64,000 bases of DNA, taken from Phytophthora hibernalis. Its lineage: Eukaryota; Oomycota; Peronosporomycetes; Peronosporales; Peronosporaceae. Shown in pieces: positions 36,001-47,979 of this stretch. The translations under genes were made by a program, and so were the position numbers. The first letter of the stretch is position 1. Each line of letters opens with the position of its first letter. The notes under the pieces are model-generated. The model saw nothing but the letters and a program-made list of their open reading frames with translations. It did not search any database and was not told the origin of the DNA. Where the stretch lies: NCBI GenBank assembly GCA_012656075.1, contig JAAKBF010000390.1, positions 62,001-126,000 of the forward strand. The letters run 5' to 3'.

Positions 36001-39000
36001 GTTTGTAGAGCACAAACATGCCTACGAATCCGAGCTATTGTCGCACCTGCCTGACCAGCTTTGCTACCAGATCTCATCGTTGTTGCATTCCGAGGCTGTG
36101 AAAAGTGTGTCACTGTTCGATTCGGCTACCACTGAATTTCTTCATGAGATTACGGGAAAATTTCGACATCGCAGCTACCAACACGGTGAGACTATTTGCC
36201 TTGAAGGTGATATTTGTCGCGAATTTTTGTCTTTCTGCACGGAAGTAAGGTAAACGTATTTTTTCACATCCGAAAAGTCCCCATACGTGCCCTTCACGAA
36301 GGTGATTGTTATGGTGTCGGCGAATTCTTGCTCCGGAAGGCCCATACAGCTACGCTATTAGCTGCTTCTCTTGTTCACGCATCTGTCATGACTCGAGAGC
36401 AATTTGACGTGATTCAGCGAAAATTTGCGAGCGATCTAAATGATATAAAGGAGGAAGCACATAATATGTTGGCTGATCACCAGAGAAGCATGCGTCGTGT
36501 GGTGTGCAACCTTGAAAAACTTAAGTTACAGCCACACATGATGCAAACATCATCACTTTTCTGTCAATATGACAGCACGGTAACTGTGGCCAGCAAACAT
36601 GGCAGCAGACATGGGAAATCAACACACCGCCACGCTGATGCAACGCGCACTACCTTCACAAGTACCTGGAATGCAATGATCACGTTCTGGAATATTTACA
36701 ATGGTTTCTTCGTCATATTTCGCATCTGTTTCCATTCGCACAGCCACTTTTCCGGAGACATTGGCACAGCTGTGTGGCTAGCGGATTTGGCTTGCGACTT
36801 CTGCTTCGCGATCGACATTTATCTGAGAATATACTACTTCGGCTGTACCGAAGTCGGTTTTGATAATCTTTTGAGCCGCCAGGAGAAGGATAAGCAATAT
36901 CTTCACAGCGCGACATTCAAGTGGGATCTTGTTGCATCATTACCGTTGTACGTGCCTGCTGCTAGTGAATCGGTCATTGCGGATCTCTTCCGACTGCCAC
37001 GGCTTGTACGATGCATCGATCTGTTGGTGTACATGGACGATGTCATCGTTCAAATTCAGCAGCACTTTGCATCTCACAATGTATCGGCGTATCTGAGTCC
37101 CGCAAAGTTAATGGTTATTCTTGTCCTCATGGCGCATTTCACTGGGAGTATTTTCTTTTTGATATCTGAGAATGAGTGCAAGCACATTGATTTGTGTTGG
37201 ATGGAGCACGATCACCTTATTCATGAGTATCATCATTCTGTCCCAATACTCTATGCCAAGTCTTTTTACTGGGCGATAACGACGCTGCTTTTGGTGGGTT
37301 CACGAGAAGTGTACCCCGTGATACCGCTGGCACACTTTGGACAGGGTTCACTTGTCTGTGCTGCACCTTTATCATCGGTCACATCGTTGGCGAGATTTCA
37401 GAACTGATTCTTGAGCTTGGCAAAGAAGTCAAGCAATATAAGAGTCGAATTGCGAGCTTCGACAGTTTTGCAAAGGAGAACGAATTTCCAGAAAACCTCC
37501 GTGAGCGGGTAGGATTTTTCTTTCACCTACACTTTGAGCACACTGAAGGACTTGACCTACACAGCACAATTCACGATTTATCTGCGAATCTTCGACTCAA
37601 GCTCATGCTTGAGATCTATGGCCACTCGATCGCCTTGCTGCCCATTCGAAGCTTTCTCACGCCGTCACAGATTAACAACCTGGCTCTTCGTCTTCATTCT
37701 GAGCTCTATATTCCAGGTGACAACATTCTTGTCGAGGGTACGTTTGGGAGTCGGTTGTGTATTCTGCGCAAGGGACTTGCTGCTGTCTTGTGGAACAGCT
37801 CAGTGACGAGCATATCCGTTATCATGGAAGGCGCGCTGTTCGGTGAAATCGCATTTTTTCTTTCTAGCCAACGAAGGCTTGCGACAGTGCGAGCAACAAC
37901 TTCTTGTGAGGTGCTTTACGTCACGAAGCACGATTGGCAAGATTTATGGGCAACCGACGGTGATCTATCCGATATCCAGGTACAGAAGCATGCTCTACAC
38001 GCTATCCTGGATTGGGTCCGTGCTCGACTGTACCGTTATCAGCGAGCTACTTTGCGCACAGCTAGTAGAGCTAAACGGCTCTTTGCAGCTCGTCAGTCCG
38101 ACAACAGTTTCGATCCAAGTGATATGACCTCAAACGAGAAATTGTTGAGCACGTCATCAGATACGAGTTTGCTACCGAAGAGTCGAAATAGCCGCATGTT
38201 CCTTTCATCCGAGATCCAGCTGCTGGAGTTAAAAACGCTGTATCTTTTGACCAAGACAGACTCGCTTGCAGATCGCTTCCGCCAGGCTTTGGCATCCCTT
38301 CATGTGCGGCGGAGAGCGTCTTCGGCTATATCGACCCGTAGCGCACGATTAAGTACGACACGGAACATGTCACGAACCAAACATCGCGGCATCACCAGCG
38401 AAATGTATCGCAGCACTGTGGGTGATGCGACCACTCCAGTCGTTCAAGAGATCCGCAGCAAGACTGATATCCACAGGCTTCAATTTATGGTTGACGTGAA
38501 TCCAGTAAATAAGCTTGTACGAAACAACTTATCGCGTGAACATGTTCGTCGCCTGGAGGAGGAAAGTTGGGCTCGCTACAAAATCTTAGTGGCGATACAG
38601 CATACCGCTGAGAAACTGGTGGAAAATCTTATTCCATCAGAAACGTCGTTCGTTCGTGGAGGGGTGCACAACCGGATAAAAGTATCCCGAGGCATCCCTA
38701 GGCGCCAATCATCGTCATCTTTCCGCTATCAAGAGCCTGAAAGTGGAAAAACAGCGTCTTCACCCGCAGTAAGCCGGAAAATAATCAAAATCGACAATGC
38801 AGCTATGATTGCGCGCAGTATAGGCCTGACTAATCCGGGTGACGAGGGGCCAGCGAAGCGGAGGCGACGGCTTTCCGTTGTAACAGTCAACGGGGAAACT
38901 CAGCAGCAAAATCTTCTAACTGATGTAAAGTCAACATCTCAGCGAGATACAATTCGTCGCAGTCGTTCGCTTCCGCTCTTTGGGTGTAAATATTTTGAGT

Positions 39001-41245
39001 CCTTATGCGAGGAGGGAAACGTAAATTTGAAGGTGACAGATGAAAAAGCGTGGCGGGGAAACATTGACTTCACACTCATACAACGTTGTCAACGGCCACA
39101 ATATGCTACGCAGCTTCAACTGTACCATCAATACCGACGGTGGAAAAATCCAAACCAAAATCAAAGTGCCGCAAGTGTGCAGGCCCCAGTGAGCAGTGCT
39201 ACCACCCCTAAGAGGCTCAGTGACGTAAGAGGCTCAAACCCATCGCTACGAGGAACATTACAGTTTCTCGGTCCAAGTCGTCGAATCAGTAACGGCGATC
39301 AGCGGCCATCGTTGATAGGGGAAAGCTTCAACTTGCTAGTGACACCCTGAAACTTTTGATCCCCAGTCACATGCGTTTATCAGACGTATTAAGGAAGTTG
39401 GGAAAGCTTGGGATATCCTCATGCTTGGCGTGGCGATCTACCACCTCGGCGTTACTCCGTTCAAACTCTGTTTCTCGACGGATTTGACCGAGCTGCCAGC
39501 GAACACTCTTCGAGTTTGGTCAGGACTCGAGGTTTTCATGGATATTCTGTGCCTACTAGACGTGGGCTACAGAATTCGCTATGCTTCCGTGGCAGTGCAC
39601 AGCATGGGTGCTTCATTGGCAACCTCACAAAAAGCGGTTTTCTGCGACGGATTTTCGTGTCCAATCCAGCCCTTCGTTCTGATATTTTAGCGATGCTGCC
39701 ACTGGAACTCTTTCTGTTTGTCACTGTCGTGAGAATACCGCTGGCGTATGCACCTTCTATTGAAGAAGAGGCTGACGCATTTTGGTGGACATCACGCTGG
39801 ATGTTCAGGATGAATCGATTGCTGCTTGTGAGGCGCATTGAACCACTATCCGAACAGCTTTTTCAATACCTAGTGTACGATCGCAAGTTACCAATAGGTG
39901 ATGCGTCACTATACTTTATGCGGGGACTGGCGTCTTACCTCACCATGGGGCATATCTTGGCCTGTATCTGGTATGTTACGAGCGAACACGCATTTCATCG
40001 CTATGGGACATCGTGGCTCTCGACTTCCGGTATGTTGACGTTTATCTCAGATGGGGCCTCCACGGTCGAAGAATCTGGGCGAATGCTTACTGAGAGTACC
40101 ACCATTTTTGATCTAGATCACGTTGCTCTTTCTCGCAAATATTTGAGATCTTTGTTGTTCTCCATGGAGTGTATTTCAACTCTATTCTATGGCGATATCG
40201 TTTCGATGAACCCATTAGAACTTGTAGCGGAAATTATTATCACGCTATGGAGCATTTACATATACGGTGCGCTTGTTGGCGCACAGGGCGAATTACTTAA
40301 TGCACGGGCACGGCGTGAGGCTGCGTTCGAACAAAGTCTAGGAGAGCTCCAGCGCTACCTGGTACAAAATGATGTACCAAAGAAAATCAAGCGACAGATC
40401 AAGTCTTACTACGCTCGAGTTTGGCGACGCCGTAAAGGGGAAAAGGAGTTTGCAGCTGTCACGGAGGTCTCACGTGTTCTGTATGAGGACGTTGTGCTTG
40501 CCACGCTTCGAGGTTTCGCTGCACGAGTTTCAGTTTTCCGCTCATTAGACGAACAGTTTCTGCGAGGATTGCTTGTGTGCCTCCAATACGTGGTATGTTC
40601 CGAAGGCGAAGAGGTGACTATGAGAGGTGATGTCGACCGCAGCATGTATTTCATTGCTCAAGGCAGGGTCTTGGTAAAACTAGATACCGGCGAATCCATT
40701 CGCGAGCGGGGTGATTTCTTTGGTGAGTTGGCTTTGCTCTACGGTATCTCTCGTCTGGAGACGTGCGTGGCGCTTATCCATACAGAGATGTACCGACTAG
40801 ATCAGCAGCCGTATGAACGCCTTCTGCATGATTTCCGCATTATCGCGAGCGAAATAAGCGAGCATGGACCAACCCCAGTTCCCCAGCCCCCGACCGCGTG
40901 GTACTCGAGGAAATACTCTACAATTTCCAGAATGGACAAAAGCGTAGTAGTGCAACGAATTCCGCAAACTCGCCACGTATTGTTGATACAAGTGATGTCG
41001 TGGCCAACGCAGAGCGTATTGACGCGGATGTGCCGTACTCACACATCTACAAGTTCTCAATGGAAGTGCTAGCTCAAATGCGCAAAGTGGACCCGTTAGA
41101 GGCAAGGGATCTCGTGCTTAAAGGCCGCGCTGGGGCCCGCAAGCAACTCAAAGCGTTGTTGGGTCTAGCTACGTCCCGCGACGAGCTACCACGGAAGGAA
41201 ATGCATGACAACCCCCACCCTTCCCGACTGGAGTTGAAATGGTGA
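33087..41245 (+). CDS. Four-module cyclic-nucleotide-gated channel, CNGK (tetraKCNG)-like
   Basis: One reading path of about 2,700 residues holds four modules, each S1-S6, pore, C-linker and cyclic-nucleotide-binding domain. Module I is about 33280-34960, II 34990-36470, III 36640-38100, IV 39350-41245. Pore signatures are GYDD (34157-34168), GYGD (35766-35777), GSRE (37297-37308) and FYGD (40185-40196). An S4 with spaced Arg is clearest in II (LRVLRLLRVREMPRLL). The open frame 36214-37407 runs unbroken from binding domain II into S1-S6 of module III. A linker of about 400 basic, Ser-rich residues joins III to IV. Start ATG 33087 (MPHRKVYAANDESH), stop TGA 41243-41245. About a dozen one-base frame changes occur, mostly in short homopolymers. 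Four linked modules with binding domains are known from the animal sperm channel CNGK. Two adjacent genes remain possible but unlikely. Confidence 0.8.
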
Positions 41246-42332
41246 GCGCATTTCAACCTGGAGGGAGGGAGTACTGAGTTCTCAACCGAACGCTATTCAT
41301 TTCGACAAGAGTGTTAACGCAAGGACGACAGCATCATTTGTTGCTAATGATCTGCTAGTGCATAGCGTATCGTACACAAATTTGCTAGACTGAAGTTGAC
41401 AAAAATCTGGCTAAGCCACTAAGTTGGCTGGCTGCCTAGTTCCCGTTAATCCTATGTCATCGGTGCCCTTGGTCCTCCAAAATATATCGCGGCGTTTCTG
41501 CTAGAAAATATTCATAATACATGTAGACGCAGCGGCCTTGAAGACAGAGTTCTCTAATAGGAAAAGTAAGAACACGATTTTTGCGGAAGTATATTCTAGC
41601 AAACGCCATTTACTGTTAGTTAGTGGTGATAAAGTTCATAAACATGTCTGCGGTGTACAAGTACACTATTTGAAGGGCCCAAGCGCGAGCGAGAAAATCT
41701 GGTTAATAGGACTTGAAGTACTAAAGTACTTCGATCGGCTTGATCAGCATGCAGCAGTAGATCCTATCCTTCTCTTTCTGTTAGGTTCACCTACGCGCCA
41801 TGATCAATTAGAATTCATGCAATTCATATGTCTGCTGAGCTGCAAGTCCCAGTGCTGCCACTCCGAAATTCTGGACATTCACGTTCCCGTCCTGCAGTCT
41901 TTTGCACAGCATGTCCTGCGTGCGGCAAACATGACAACCGTCCAGCTAGTTGTACCTGGCAGATCTGAAGTGGATTTATAGCGAAGCAGAAGACTCACTA
42001 CTCTGTTTTAGCCAACAGACAACTCGAAGATCAAGCCGGTATTGGTATTAGTGAGCTACATGTATGCCGACAAACTTCGAAGTACTACATACGATTTGTC
42101 CGCGATGTGATACTTCCTAGAGTTCTTGCACTTACAGCTCAACATGTACTCTGTCAGCAACTTCTTGTTTTCATTGTGTTCTTGCACTTACAGCTCAACA
42201 TGTACTCTGTCAGCAACTTCTTGTTTTCATTGTACCGGTAAAATCGTTCAGCACGATCACACGTCGACCATTTCCAACCAGTCCAGCTTTTCTTCTTCGT
42301 CACATGAACACACTTATCAATGCTATGAGCAA
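41246..42332. other. Intergenic, one unexplained open frame
   Basis: A 147-codon frame at 41538-41981 (+) lacks an ATG start and has no motif I recognise. The rest is non-coding except for the tandem duplication listed separately. Confidence 0.4.
42122..42233. repeat. Perfect 56-bp tandem duplication
   Basis: The 56 bases at 42122-42177, beginning GTTCTTGCACTTACAGCTCA, are repeated without change at 42178-42233. It lies beyond the 3' end of the NmrA-like gene. Perfect identity suggests a recent event or an assembly artefact. Confidence 0.9.
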
Positions 42333-43312
42333 TTACAACGGCTCACTTCGAGGCCATGCGTCGGCATTCTCAGTAACAAACTCACGGAACAAACGCGGTT
42401 TATGCCCCAGCAGCGTCTCCATATTCGTGATCACTTCCTGCTGCACACCAGCTTCCAACGCCCGAATCACCGCAATTTCCTCTTCAATTGCATCCCCAGG
42501 AACTCCACGTACCCACCGTGCAGGCTGCACCGCCCACAACGGGAAGTTCGAGTAGTTTACCTTCTCTCCGATGCCCTCGGACATCAACTTTGCCAAATCT
42601 GGGAACGTCAACGCCTCAGGCCCACTCAACTTGTGCAGTCCTCCCTCAACTTTCTCTTTCATCAACAAAGCACCCAAACTCTCCGCGACGTCCAATGGGT
42701 GCACGAATGCAATGCGTCCTCGCTTGACACTCATCGATAGCGTCCTCCCACGTACCAAGTCGAACAGTCGACCTCTTAGAAAAGCGTCCATCCCCGTGGG
42801 AGCCCGTAGGATCGTCAGGTTATGAGCCCACTCGTCCCCACTCCCAAACTTTCCTTTCAACTCTTCCTCCAACTCCCAATTGGCCCTCCCCACAGCTGTA
42901 GGGGAACGTTCGCCTACAAATCCTTCCGTCCACGATAACTTGGTAACGCGATGGTCTTTAGACACGAGAGTTGCCACGTTCTGCTCGCATTGGAGCCACT
43001 CGTCGTTGGGGTTACTTGGCAGGTTGATAACGTCGTCCCCACATCCACTGGCAGCTAGAACAACTCCGTCACACGACCCCAAAGCATCCTGCAGGTCTTT
43101 TGTGGTGGACCAGTCAGGAATGGACTCGTGTTCATGGGAAGAGAAGAGGGAGGAAGGCAAGTGATGGCGAAGAGAACGTTCGAGGTCCCGGAGTTGCTGG
43201 AGATGAGGAATTGGAGAGGAGGAAGTGGTGGAGAAGAGGACGAGACGAAATGAAGGAGAGAAGAGGCGAAGGGGAGCGAGCGACGCGTTACGGGTAGCAG
43301 GAATGTCGGCAT
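42333..43312 (-). CDS. NmrA-like NAD(P)-binding protein
   Basis: About 325 residues. The C-terminal two thirds fit the NmrA/atypical short-chain dehydrogenase group: SCDGVVLAASG, LTILRAPTGMDAFLRG, IAFVHPLDVAESLGALL (the family's conserved Asp-Val block) and LHKLSGPEALTFPDLAKLMS. Members act as redox sensors or reductases. The large open frame has no early ATG. The likely start ATG 43310-43312 (MPTFLLP) is in another frame and joins by one extra C near 43283. The N-terminal dinucleotide-binding Gly motif is not obvious, so cofactor binding is uncertain. The gene is intron-free. Confidence 0.65.
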
Positions 43313-44003
43313 TCTTGAAAGATTCACTTTTTGAACTGTTTCCCTCGTGTTTTAAAACCACCAATAAAGTTCTCTAATGCGTTTTAAATCAGCTACATTC
43401 GTTTTATCTATAACGGACGAAAATCCGCAAAAATCCGCCGATAATTTACGGATAATTTACCTCCCGATGTTCCTTCCAGTGGAACATTCACAGCGGAACA
43501 ACTGCACTGTACTGCACATGTAAATCTGTGATTTACCAACATTGACCTGCGCCGCGATGAATCGAATTGTCGTATTTAGCCCCTCGTTGGAATATAAACT
43601 CCAGGGGTTTTGAGACCGGTACCAGGAGCAGTTGTATTTTGGAGGGACACTAGTTTTTTCTGTCCAGATTTTCCCATACCTAGCAAGGATAAATACTGCA
43701 GACTAAGGTGACTCACTGCGGTCTATACGTACCGGTACATGTTATTATGATGTCGGTTGTGATAGAGTCGTCCCTCCACCCTTCGTAACCATCATGGACA
43801 TGACAATCCAATGGATTATCCATTGGTGCGACGCTCTATCCGACTTGAATTGCCTTTCATCCCAAGCCGCAAGTTCCAAGACAACACGACGCTGAATTAA
43901 CGTTCGTAATCAGGTAAACGAACAATCAAAACGCTGCCTTGATGAGCTGCAATACAAGTCGAGCTTAATTTACAACTCAACCAAGAGACTCACAATACAG
44001 GCA
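43313..44003. other. Divergent promoter region
   Basis: This stretch between the NmrA-like gene (-) and the pectinesterase gene (+) contains short AT-rich repeats (GATAATTTACGGATAATTTAC at about 43440-43460) and no recognised gene. Confidence 0.5.
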
Positions 44004-44019
44004 GTTCAGTTTGCATTTC
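44004..44019 (+). promoter_or_regulatory. Oomycete Inr+FPR core promoter
   Basis: GTTCAGTTTGCATTTC resembles the Inr+FPR start-site consensus and lies 31 bases before the pectinesterase ATG at 44051. Confidence 0.5.
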
Positions 44020-44050
44020 TCTTCCCAACACTCAAGTCAACTCAAGCAAC

Positions 44051-45092
44051 ATGCACACTTTCGTGCTGCCATTCGTGGCATTTTTCAGTGTCGCGACGAG
44101 CGCAATTTTGCAATCGATTCACCGTGCAAGGGCCAAACGCGCGTACTAAACCCCGGCGGGCGCCATCGTGGTTGACATTACGGGCATGCACAACGGCAGC
44201 TTCCAGAGTGTGGCGGAGGGTTTGGCGTACCTGCCTAACACGACGGAGGAACAGACCGTCTTCCTGTTTCCGGGCGTGTACCAAGAGCAAGTGATCGTCC
44301 CGAAGCTGGCGGGTCCGCTGGTGTTGCAGGGCTACACGTGCGACACGATGTTGTATGCCGAGAACAAGGTGACTATTACCAACACGATGTCGCAGCAAGA
44401 CCTCGCGCCCGAGATCGAGGAAAACCGCAACGCCCTCGTCAGCACGATGCGTATGAAGTCAAGCAGCGGTGTGAAGATGTACAACCTCAACATCGCTAAC
44501 CCGTCTGGCAAAATTGAAGATCTCGGCCAGGCGCTTGCCGCTTACGTCGACGCCCCCAACTACGGCTTTTACGCCTGCAACTTCACCGGGTACCAGGATA
44601 CTGTGTGTGCTCACAAGGGCCCCGAGCTTTTGCTCGCTCGTACATCAGCGGTGCCGTTGACTTCATCTTCGGTATGCAGGCGAAGGCGTGGTTTGAATCG
44701 TGCGATATCGAGTCTATCGGTGAAGGCTGGATCACTGCCAATGGCAACAAGGACAGTTCCAATTTGTCCGAGTATGTGTTCAACCGCGCGCGCGTTTTGG
44801 TTCCAGTGGAAAGGGATCGACCTACCTTGGTCGCCCGTGGCAGCCTTACGCTCGTGTCGTTTGGCAGAACAGCGAGCTAAGTGCTGTTGTCAACTCGGAA
44901 GGCTGGTCGACCTGGGACGAGAAAACAAGCCCTGAGAACGTCTACTTCAAGGAGTTCAACAACAGCGGCCTCGGTGCGGCCATCGACCAGCGTGCGCCTT
45001 TCAGCGGGCAGTTGAAAACGTCGGTGGAAATCGAGGAGATCCTCGGCGAGGATTTTGAATCAGCGTGGTGGGTCGACACCAATTACTTGTAA
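44051..45092 (+). CDS. Secreted pectin methylesterase (CE8)
   Basis: Removes methyl groups from plant pectin outside the cell. Signal peptide MHTFVLPFVAFFSVATSA, then the CE8 beta-helix: GSFQSVAEGLAYLP, VFLFPGVYQEQV, YACNFTGYQDTV (catalytic Gln/Asp region), YISGAVDFIFG (catalytic Asp) and, in a third frame, YLGRPWQPYARVVW with the conserved Arg/Trp. Catalytic residues are all present. Length, about 345 residues, is normal. The frame changes once or twice at about 44095-44160, at the T run 44628-44631 and near 44805; each is solved by one base in a short run. The stop is TAA 45090-45092. With the AA17-like LPMO at 57.8 kb it forms a pectin-attack set. Confidence 0.87.
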
Positions 45093-45712
45093 GCGGCTTG
45101 ATCGCAGACACATGGACAAGTTCTGTCCGTAGCACACTCCAACTCAAGTCCCTTTCAAACCAACTTCGAAAGCTTAGGCTTCAAAATAATACACACAGCT
45201 CGTATTATTTTCCACGTTTATTGCACCACCTTCTCTTGAAACGACGGTGATCTCCTTTACCTTCAAAGAGTTAAGTTGCAGCAGCAAAAATACCTTGTGG
45301 GGTTCACTAACCACCTGAACTCGATTTTGGGTGCTTACTTACTTTTGAGGAACTTTGACTGACTTCTGAGAAAGGCCCCAAGACTCCTAACTCCTGAGTA
45401 ACGGGCTGACTTCTGAGTAAGTGCAGAGCCTGGCTTATACCCATACTGACCTTTGAGTAAACGCCATTTGACGTCGACTGAAGACCAGCACGGAGTCGTG
45501 AGTCACGACTCAGTCACGACGTGACTGCAACATAATCCTGTGGGATGGGAAGTGGAGGGGTGAAATCAAACCCAAGCTTTCTGGGCGCCGCTACGCGGAC
45601 GCTGTGGGCATGGTTTGTTGGAGGGGTAGGGTGGCGCCTCCGCTTCGCTGCGGCGGGTTTTTATAGAATTGTATCTCACCCACCCCGTCACTCAATCAGA
45701 ACCATTTACTCA
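45093..45712. other. Intergenic, possible Helitron 3' tail
   Basis: No gene is seen. A GC-rich hairpin, CCGCTTCGCTGCGG, at about 45638-45651 is followed by a CTCA-rich simple tract that continues on the far side of the hAT insertion (47212-47310). Both may belong to the 3' tail of the minus-strand Helitron. Confidence 0.35.
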
Positions 45713-45720
45713 CTCACACC

Positions 45721-47203
45721 CAGGGATTGATAGTCAAATGGCATATTAATATGTTTGAATATTTTCGAATATTCATTTCATATTTGATCTGGCTCGCCCA
45801 TATTAATATAATACCGGTAACTCGAATGATGTCGACGGGCGGAGGTCATATTAATACATTTGAATACAAATGAATATGCGTGTCAAAACCGAGCACAAAC
45901 TGCACGCTCCCGGCCACAAGCCTCAAGCAACGTTTACTTTATGGTTTCATGTCCATTGGTCTCGTTTCCGCTGCTGCTTCCACTTATTTTCGAAGAAGAA
46001 GCCGCAGCGATGCTCACGACCGTGAAATACTGCAAAGGGATCCGTGTTGACACTTGGAGGACGGTGGAACGAGCTCGCTGTGCCGTGAAGGTTACGTGGA
46101 CGGTTATTTCGCTACTGTTTTACTCGCTCTTATGCGGCGTGCTGTATCTATACGAAAGGTTGGAATGGTTGTTCCGCGGGTGCGGAGTGATTGTGCTACT
46201 ACCGCAAAAGTCTGATAGATCTGGCACTCTGAAAGATTTGGCAGGGGGTCAATCACCTATATCAAGAACTGGCCAATGAGCGCGCACTGAGCGCGCACTT
46301 CAACTTTATTCCACCGTGTTTTGGAACGAGGTGGTCCACATATATAAATGTGTTACATAATAATGTGTCTACACAACTACTTCCGTGGCCAAGATGGCCA
46401 CAACTGAAGAAGAGCTTGGTGTGGGCCCAAAAGGAATGAACGGACCGGCCGAGTCCCAGAGCTCGATGTCATGGAGGAGTGCGTCGAACCAAATGTATCG
46501 TTTGTATAGCAATGATGTTCGAAATGACGCGCGACTATCTGCTAAGTAAGGTTTTGTATCTATCGTTATTCCCCTCAGTAATGCATGGTGCTGCTTTCAT
46601 TTCGTGCTTTGAACAACTTTTGCCAAACGGTAACCGAACTCATAATCAAAGATAAGAGGAAACAGCGATCACGAAACTCTTTTAGGGACAACTACCAAGC
46701 GCGCAGCAGCAGATACTCTTATTGTTACAGCTGACAGCAGGATGAGGATGTATAATATCCGTCATCGATGTATAATATCCATCCTCATCCTGCTGTCAAC
46801 TGGAGCAATATTATAACTCCTTCGAAACTACCAGCAGCGTACATATTTGGTTTACAAGAACGGCATACCGGATTAGACTAGAGCAGACTAAGCCTATGAC
46901 TTTTAAAACACTAGAATACATTGTCTTTCCGGTCACCGCCGAAGTATGAATAAATGGCGGGCTCGTAGTAAGAACCTGTAAGAGCTTCTTACAGGCAAAC
47001 AACGTACTCGTACTTCGATGTAGCCATCTTAACATATCCCCTGAAACGCACAAGTACGATTGAATATGGGTATTAATACGTTCAAATATTAATATTCATT
47101 TAAGCGAGCTGAAACGAATGAATTTGAATATTCGTATTCATATTCGATTCTGAAAGCAATATGAATATTCAATCACCCAAAATCAAATGACTATCAATCC
47201 CTG
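45721..47203. mobile_element. Non-autonomous hAT element with 8-bp target duplication
   Basis: The ends are perfect 16-bp inverted repeats, CAGGGATTGATAGTCA at 45721-45736 and its complement at 47188-47203. They start CAGGG, as hAT elements often do. The flanking eight bases, CTCACACC, are identical at 45713-45720 and 47204-47211, the target size of hAT transposase. Sub-terminal regions on both sides are AT-rich with many GAATATTC-like words, typical transposase-binding clusters. The 1,483-bp interior has no transposase, only an unrecognised 139-codon frame at 45860-46279. It must have been moved by an autonomous relative elsewhere. Confidence 0.85.
46732..46798. repeat. Perfect 19-bp inverted repeat hairpin
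   Basis: TGACAGCAGGATGAGGATG at 46732-46750 pairs with its exact complement at 46780-46798. The loop holds two direct copies of GATGTATAATATCC (46747-46760 and 46767-46780). It lies inside the hAT element. Confidence 0.9.
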
Positions 47204-47211
47204 CTCACACC

Positions 47212-47310
47212 TACTCGTTCACTCACTCACCCTTTCAGTCATTCACTCACTCACACCCATAAATCACTCACTCACACCCACTTACTCACTCACCCACCAG
47301 CCTACGCACT
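47212..47310. repeat. CTCA-rich simple repeat
   Basis: An irregular tract of CACTCACTCACACC-like units, also present in shorter form before the hAT element (about 45690-45720). The hAT seems to have inserted into one continuous tract. Confidence 0.8.
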
Positions 47311-47979
47311 CTCCCTTTAAAATCAAGCGTTATATATTAAATGCAGTTCACTATCTAATTTTGAAAGATCTCTCTGTACACAATATTGTTGGTGTGTACT
47401 CGCCCATCCTCGTCGATAGCCTCTGGGTCCACGGCAATCTTGATAGCTTTTCTGGAAGTCACTCTGGACAGCGCCACATACAGTTTCCATGCGCAAACAC
47501 GGGCGATTCCAGGTAAATTCCTACGTTGTGAATAGACTGTCCCTGAGCCTTGTAGATCGTCATCGCGAAGGCTGGAACCACCGGAAACTGCTTACGCTTC
47601 ATCTTGAACAGGAACTCTTTGTCGTCATCCTCAGTATAGAAAATGATTCGAGGAATAAAAACTGTCGTGCCCTTGGAAGGCCCTGACATAACACACGCCT
47701 CAATACTTCGCTCTCTCAGCGACACAACTCTGAGCCGAGTCCCGTTGCACATTCCTGAGTCACTGTTCAGGTTCCGGATCATAATGATCGGAGTCCCCAC
47801 CTTCAAAACAATCCTATGAGGTGGTATACCGGGGAGTGGCTCCATGCACAGTTTTTAAAAGGGCCACCAGTGGGATAGTATATCCCATAAACTCACTTAA
47901 CCAGCGCATATGGTTATCACCCATCAACCGACCATCACTCTGGCCCCGGTGGAATTTGGTGGCTATCAATTCCCCCTCT

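Noticed and set aside
26305..41245. Programmed ribosomal frameshifting to explain repeated frame changes
   Set aside because: Positions differ in every gene, sit in any short run and lack a shared slippery site or downstream structure. Read error is simpler.
41538..41981. 147-codon frame as a gene
   Set aside because: No ATG start, no recognised motif and no promoter element; left as an unexplained open frame.
47212..47310. CTCACACC-type repeats as a CRISPR array
   Set aside because: Units are irregular, have no unique spacers, and the genome is eukaryotic. It is simple repeat.
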